Below are positions 62,098 to 64,000 of a stretch of DNA of 64,000 bases, piece by piece. The DNA lies in the NCBI GenBank assembly GCA_028288305.1, contig JAQBOA010000045.1, positions 1 through 64,000 of the forward strand, given 5' to 3'. Source of the stretch: Mucilaginibacter sp. Its GTDB lineage: Bacteria; Bacteroidota; Bacteroidia; Sphingobacteriales; Sphingobacteriaceae. The notes beneath the pieces were generated by a model. The model ran no database searches. It worked only from the letters and a program-made list of their open reading frames with translations, and was not told the origin of the DNA. A program made the translations under genes and the position numbers. Numbering within the stretch: the first letter of the stretch is position 1; each line of letters opens with the position of its first letter.

Positions 62098-62862
62098 TTA
62101 TAACCAAAAAGCATAGCCAACAGCCACAGTTCCCGCACCTGTATCATTTTTGCCGTTTGCTGTCCCTTTTTGTATATTCAGGAATCCGTAGTTACCCCCT
62201 CCTTCAATAAAAATATAACTTTTCTTTATCTTATAAGCCAACCCTATATTACCTTCAATACCAAAATTAGCTTTATGAAGCTGGTCTTTAATGTCCTGCG
62301 TGTTATCAAATGATTGAGGGCCACCGGGTAAAGGCTGCTGTCCTTGCGGATCAGTATAAAAATTACTGGAGCCACTGGTTACCTGCTTCGCATAAATCAG
62401 GTAACCAAAAAATGGTCCTGCATCGACATATATTCTTAAAGGGGAAGATTTAAGGTTCCAGCCAAACTTTGCCAAAATAGGCAGCATGAGGTAATTTAAT
62501 TTTGCTGTGCTGTTGTAATTGGCATAAAGGTATGTAGGTGCTGATCCAGGCGGATACATGGCGGATACCTGAGATGGTGTAGGAAAAGCTTGTAATCCGT
62601 TTTTTTTACCGCCCTGGGATGAATATTCTAACATTGGCTGTATGGAGAGCAGATCGGAAAACTTAAATTCGGCGAATACCCCAACATCAGGACCAAGTCT
62701 TGAACTGTAGCCGGTATTCAATGGGTTTTGATTATTGCTTCCAGCGGATAAATTTGGTATACTGATACCGCCTCTAATACCTAAAGCTACATTCTGTGCA
62801 TCAACATTAAAAAATAGCAGCGTTAAACTTAAAAAAAATAAGTAAAAAATTAATTTCTTCAT
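62098..62862 (-). CDS. PorT-family outer-membrane beta-barrel protein
   Basis: A 254-aa exported protein with signal peptide (1-22, ending FNVDAQ) and an outer-membrane barrel domain of the PorT/OMP_b-brl_2 type (VALGIRGGISIPNLSAGSN, LLSIQPMLEYSSQGGKK, LPILAKFGWN, and a final aromatic strand GAGTVAVGYAFWL). The role of this common Bacteroidota type is generally unknown. I start at the ATG at 62862; a TTG two codons upstream would change little. Confidence 0.82.
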   Translation of the reverse strand: MKKLIFYLFFLSLTLLFFNVDAQNVALGIRGGISIPNLSAGSNNQNPLNTGYSSRLGPDVGVFAEFKFSDLLSIQPMLEYSSQGGKKNGLQAFPTPSQVSAMYPPGSAPTYLYANYNSTAKLNYLMLPILAKFGWNLKSSPLRIYVDAGPFFGYLIYAKQVTSGSSNFYTDPQGQQPLPGGPQSFDNTQDIKDQLHKANFGIEGNIGLAYKIKKSYIFIEGGGNYGFLNIQKGTANGKNDTGAGTVAVGYAFWL

Positions 62863-63053
62863 GGTCAAATGGTTTTAAGAAGGTGAAACAAAAAGAAAAA
62901 GAATTAATACAGAAAGGTGTAAACATGATATTGCTCCATAACTAATATGGCCAATATGACATATTTAGGAAATGAGTTATAATTTGCTATCCTTTTGATA
63001 TTTAAGGATAAAGAAGGGAGCGGCAGGTTCTTATTACAAACTTATATTAAATA

Positions 63054-64000
63054 TTACAAACTTATGCCTGTTCCTGTTTTAAAAAATTCATTTATACTAA
63101 CTGGTAACCGGCCCGTAGGTTTCAATTGCCTGGTGATCACTTTTACAGCTGAACGTTGTAATTCATCCGTCAATTGATAACAAGCCAGCAACGCCCCGCT
63201 TTTTTCAATACCTGGCAGGCCTGCAATTGTGTAAGCATTTGCAAAAACACTCATCACTGTATATTGGCGTTGTGCCAGTTCAGATATAAATAATTTTACA
63301 TCATCGCTGTAGTCCAGTTTGCTTGCCGGGCGCGGGCGCGTATCGTTTATACTTACAAAAACCTGTTCATATTGCTTTAGGTTTTCTAATAAAGCTTTTA
63401 GTTCAGTTTCAGAGGTATTCTTTCCAACGAAAAAGGTTGTATTATTGGGATACGATTTAACAAGTTCCTGTTGAAAAACTGTTGTTTGAGCAACTCCTAC
63501 ACTTATAATAGCTGTTTTATGTAAATAATTTAATTGCAAAGAAGAAGAATCACCTTTTAAAAGTGTTACTGCTGCATCACTTAACTGCTGAACCAGTTCT
63601 TTCGCAGCAGGCCTGTTCAAGTCTTCTGTTAAATGATCGGTTGAGTTTTCCTGGTAATTGTTTAATCCCACCCAATATTTAGCGGCAAGTACCTTTTTTA
63701 CACGGGCTTCAAATTCTTCTTTAGTAACTTGATGTTTCCGAACGGCTTTTCTGATCAATTTTACGGCTCTTTTGGAGTTTTCTGACAGCTCAATAATGTC
63801 ATTTCCGGCTAAAAAGGCTTTCACATCAGCTTCGCCGTTTGGGAAATATTTTATCACTGCTTTCATTTCCATGGCATCTGATGCAACCAGGCCTTTAAAC
63901 CCTAACGAATCTTTTAAAATACCGGTAACAATTGGTCTTGATAAGGTAGAAGGCAGATTTTTAGCAGTATCTAAACCAGGTATATTCATATGAGCAATCA
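63054..64000 (-). CDS. Glycoside hydrolase family 3, 3' part (5' end outside the window)
   Basis: The last ~315 residues of a GH3 beta-N-acetylhexosaminidase-like enzyme, probably exported. The visible catalytic site GLVASDAMEMKAV contains the Asp nucleophile of GH3. A C-terminal alpha/beta sandwich follows (ending GRLPVSINEFFKTGTGISL). The reading frame is open to 64000 with IAH before the ATG at 63989, so the gene begins further right. A serine-hydrolase domain fused in some Bacteroidota GH3 proteins is absent; the protein stops at the GH3 end. A 14-nt direct repeat (TATTACAAACTTAT) surrounds the stop. Confidence 0.85.
   Translation of the reverse strand, partial: IAHMNIPGLDTAKNLPSTLSRPIVTGILKDSLGFKGLVASDAMEMKAVIKYFPNGEADVKAFLAGNDIIELSENSKRAVKLIRKAVRKHQVTKEEFEARVKKVLAAKYWVGLNNYQENSTDHLTEDLNRPAAKELVQQLSDAAVTLLKGDSSSLQLNYLHKTAIISVGVAQTTVFQQELVKSYPNNTTFFVGKNTSETELKALLENLKQYEQVFVSINDTRPRPASKLDYSDDVKLFISELAQRQYTVMSVFANAYTIAGLPGIEKSGALLACYQLTDELQRSAVKVITRQLKPTGRLPVSINEFFKTGTGISL

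Overview
The window is a stretch of ordinary chromosome from a member of the Bacteroidota, most likely family Sphingobacteriaceae (Mucilaginibacter/Pedobacter-like). This is inferred from gene content and order. It carries sprA, the type 9 secretion translocon gene, in the maeB-ruvA-sprA order typical of the phylum. It also carries a miaB / sigma-54 activator / lptE / secG / groES / groEL block, Bacteroidota-only families (DUF4292, DUF4129, DUF5684, head-GIN DUF2807), -7 boxes of the TAnnTTTG type, and A+T-rich gene starts with almost no Shine-Dalgarno sequence. I found no rRNA, tRNA, CRISPR array, prophage or complete insertion sequence.

Layout. 0-5.3 kb: clpS, a secreted CBM9-like protein with a glycine tail, a 960-bp gene-poor stretch full of hairpins, dcd, and a PhyH dioxygenase / Gfo-Idh-MocA oxidoreductase pair. 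5.3-9.8 kb: a tightly coupled phosphopantetheinyl transferase-lipB-SGNH lipase set, a Xre/RES toxin-antitoxin pair, and sdaA. 10-17.7 kb: small membrane proteins and the RDD / SpoIIM / DUF4129 / DUF4350 / MoxR / DUF58 membrane cluster. 17.7-18.8 kb: a segment with three small unknown ORFs, bounded by an imperfect inverted repeat. 18.9-28 kb, mostly minus strand: mscS, then the miaB-to-groEL block, with clear terminators after secG and groEL. 28-32.5 kb: two tandem AsmA-like paralogs and a head-GIN protein. 32.6-45.7 kb, minus strand: sprA, ruvA, maeB, mltD, gatA. 45.7-47.6 kb: a PAS-LuxR regulator with a small divergent membrane protein and a decayed second copy. 47.6-56 kb, minus strand: two TatA-like proteins and an envelope block (EnvC-like, DUF4292, TPR, dut, flippase), then acylphosphatase and an amidohydrolase. 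56.2-64 kb: rlmN and comF (plus), a response regulator, glyA, scpA, a YciI protein, an NAD-binding protein, a beta-barrel protein, and the 3' part of a GH3 glycosidase gene that runs off the window.

Most of the genes serve housekeeping and the cell envelope. Themes are protein folding and quality control (groESL, clpS), LPS and outer-membrane assembly (lptE, AsmA-like, flippase), peptidoglycan handling (mltD, EnvC-like), protein export (secG, tatA, sprA) and translation quality (miaB, rlmN, gatA).

The most unusual signals are in sequence architecture, not in a new gene system. (1) A copy of a dispersed intergenic repeat sits in frame inside miaB and adds about 33 residues to a conserved enzyme, and a second repeat pair forms the last codons of miaB. 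(2) The PAS-LuxR module lies between two ~33-bp direct repeats, as if inserted between tatA and gatA; it carries a decayed paralog, and the same 22-nt dyad stands about 100 nt upstream of both copies. (3) A 55-aa single-span membrane protein lies divergent from that regulator. (4) A ~1.05-kb segment carries imperfect terminal inverted repeats. I did not see an obvious new multi-gene defence or metabolic system.
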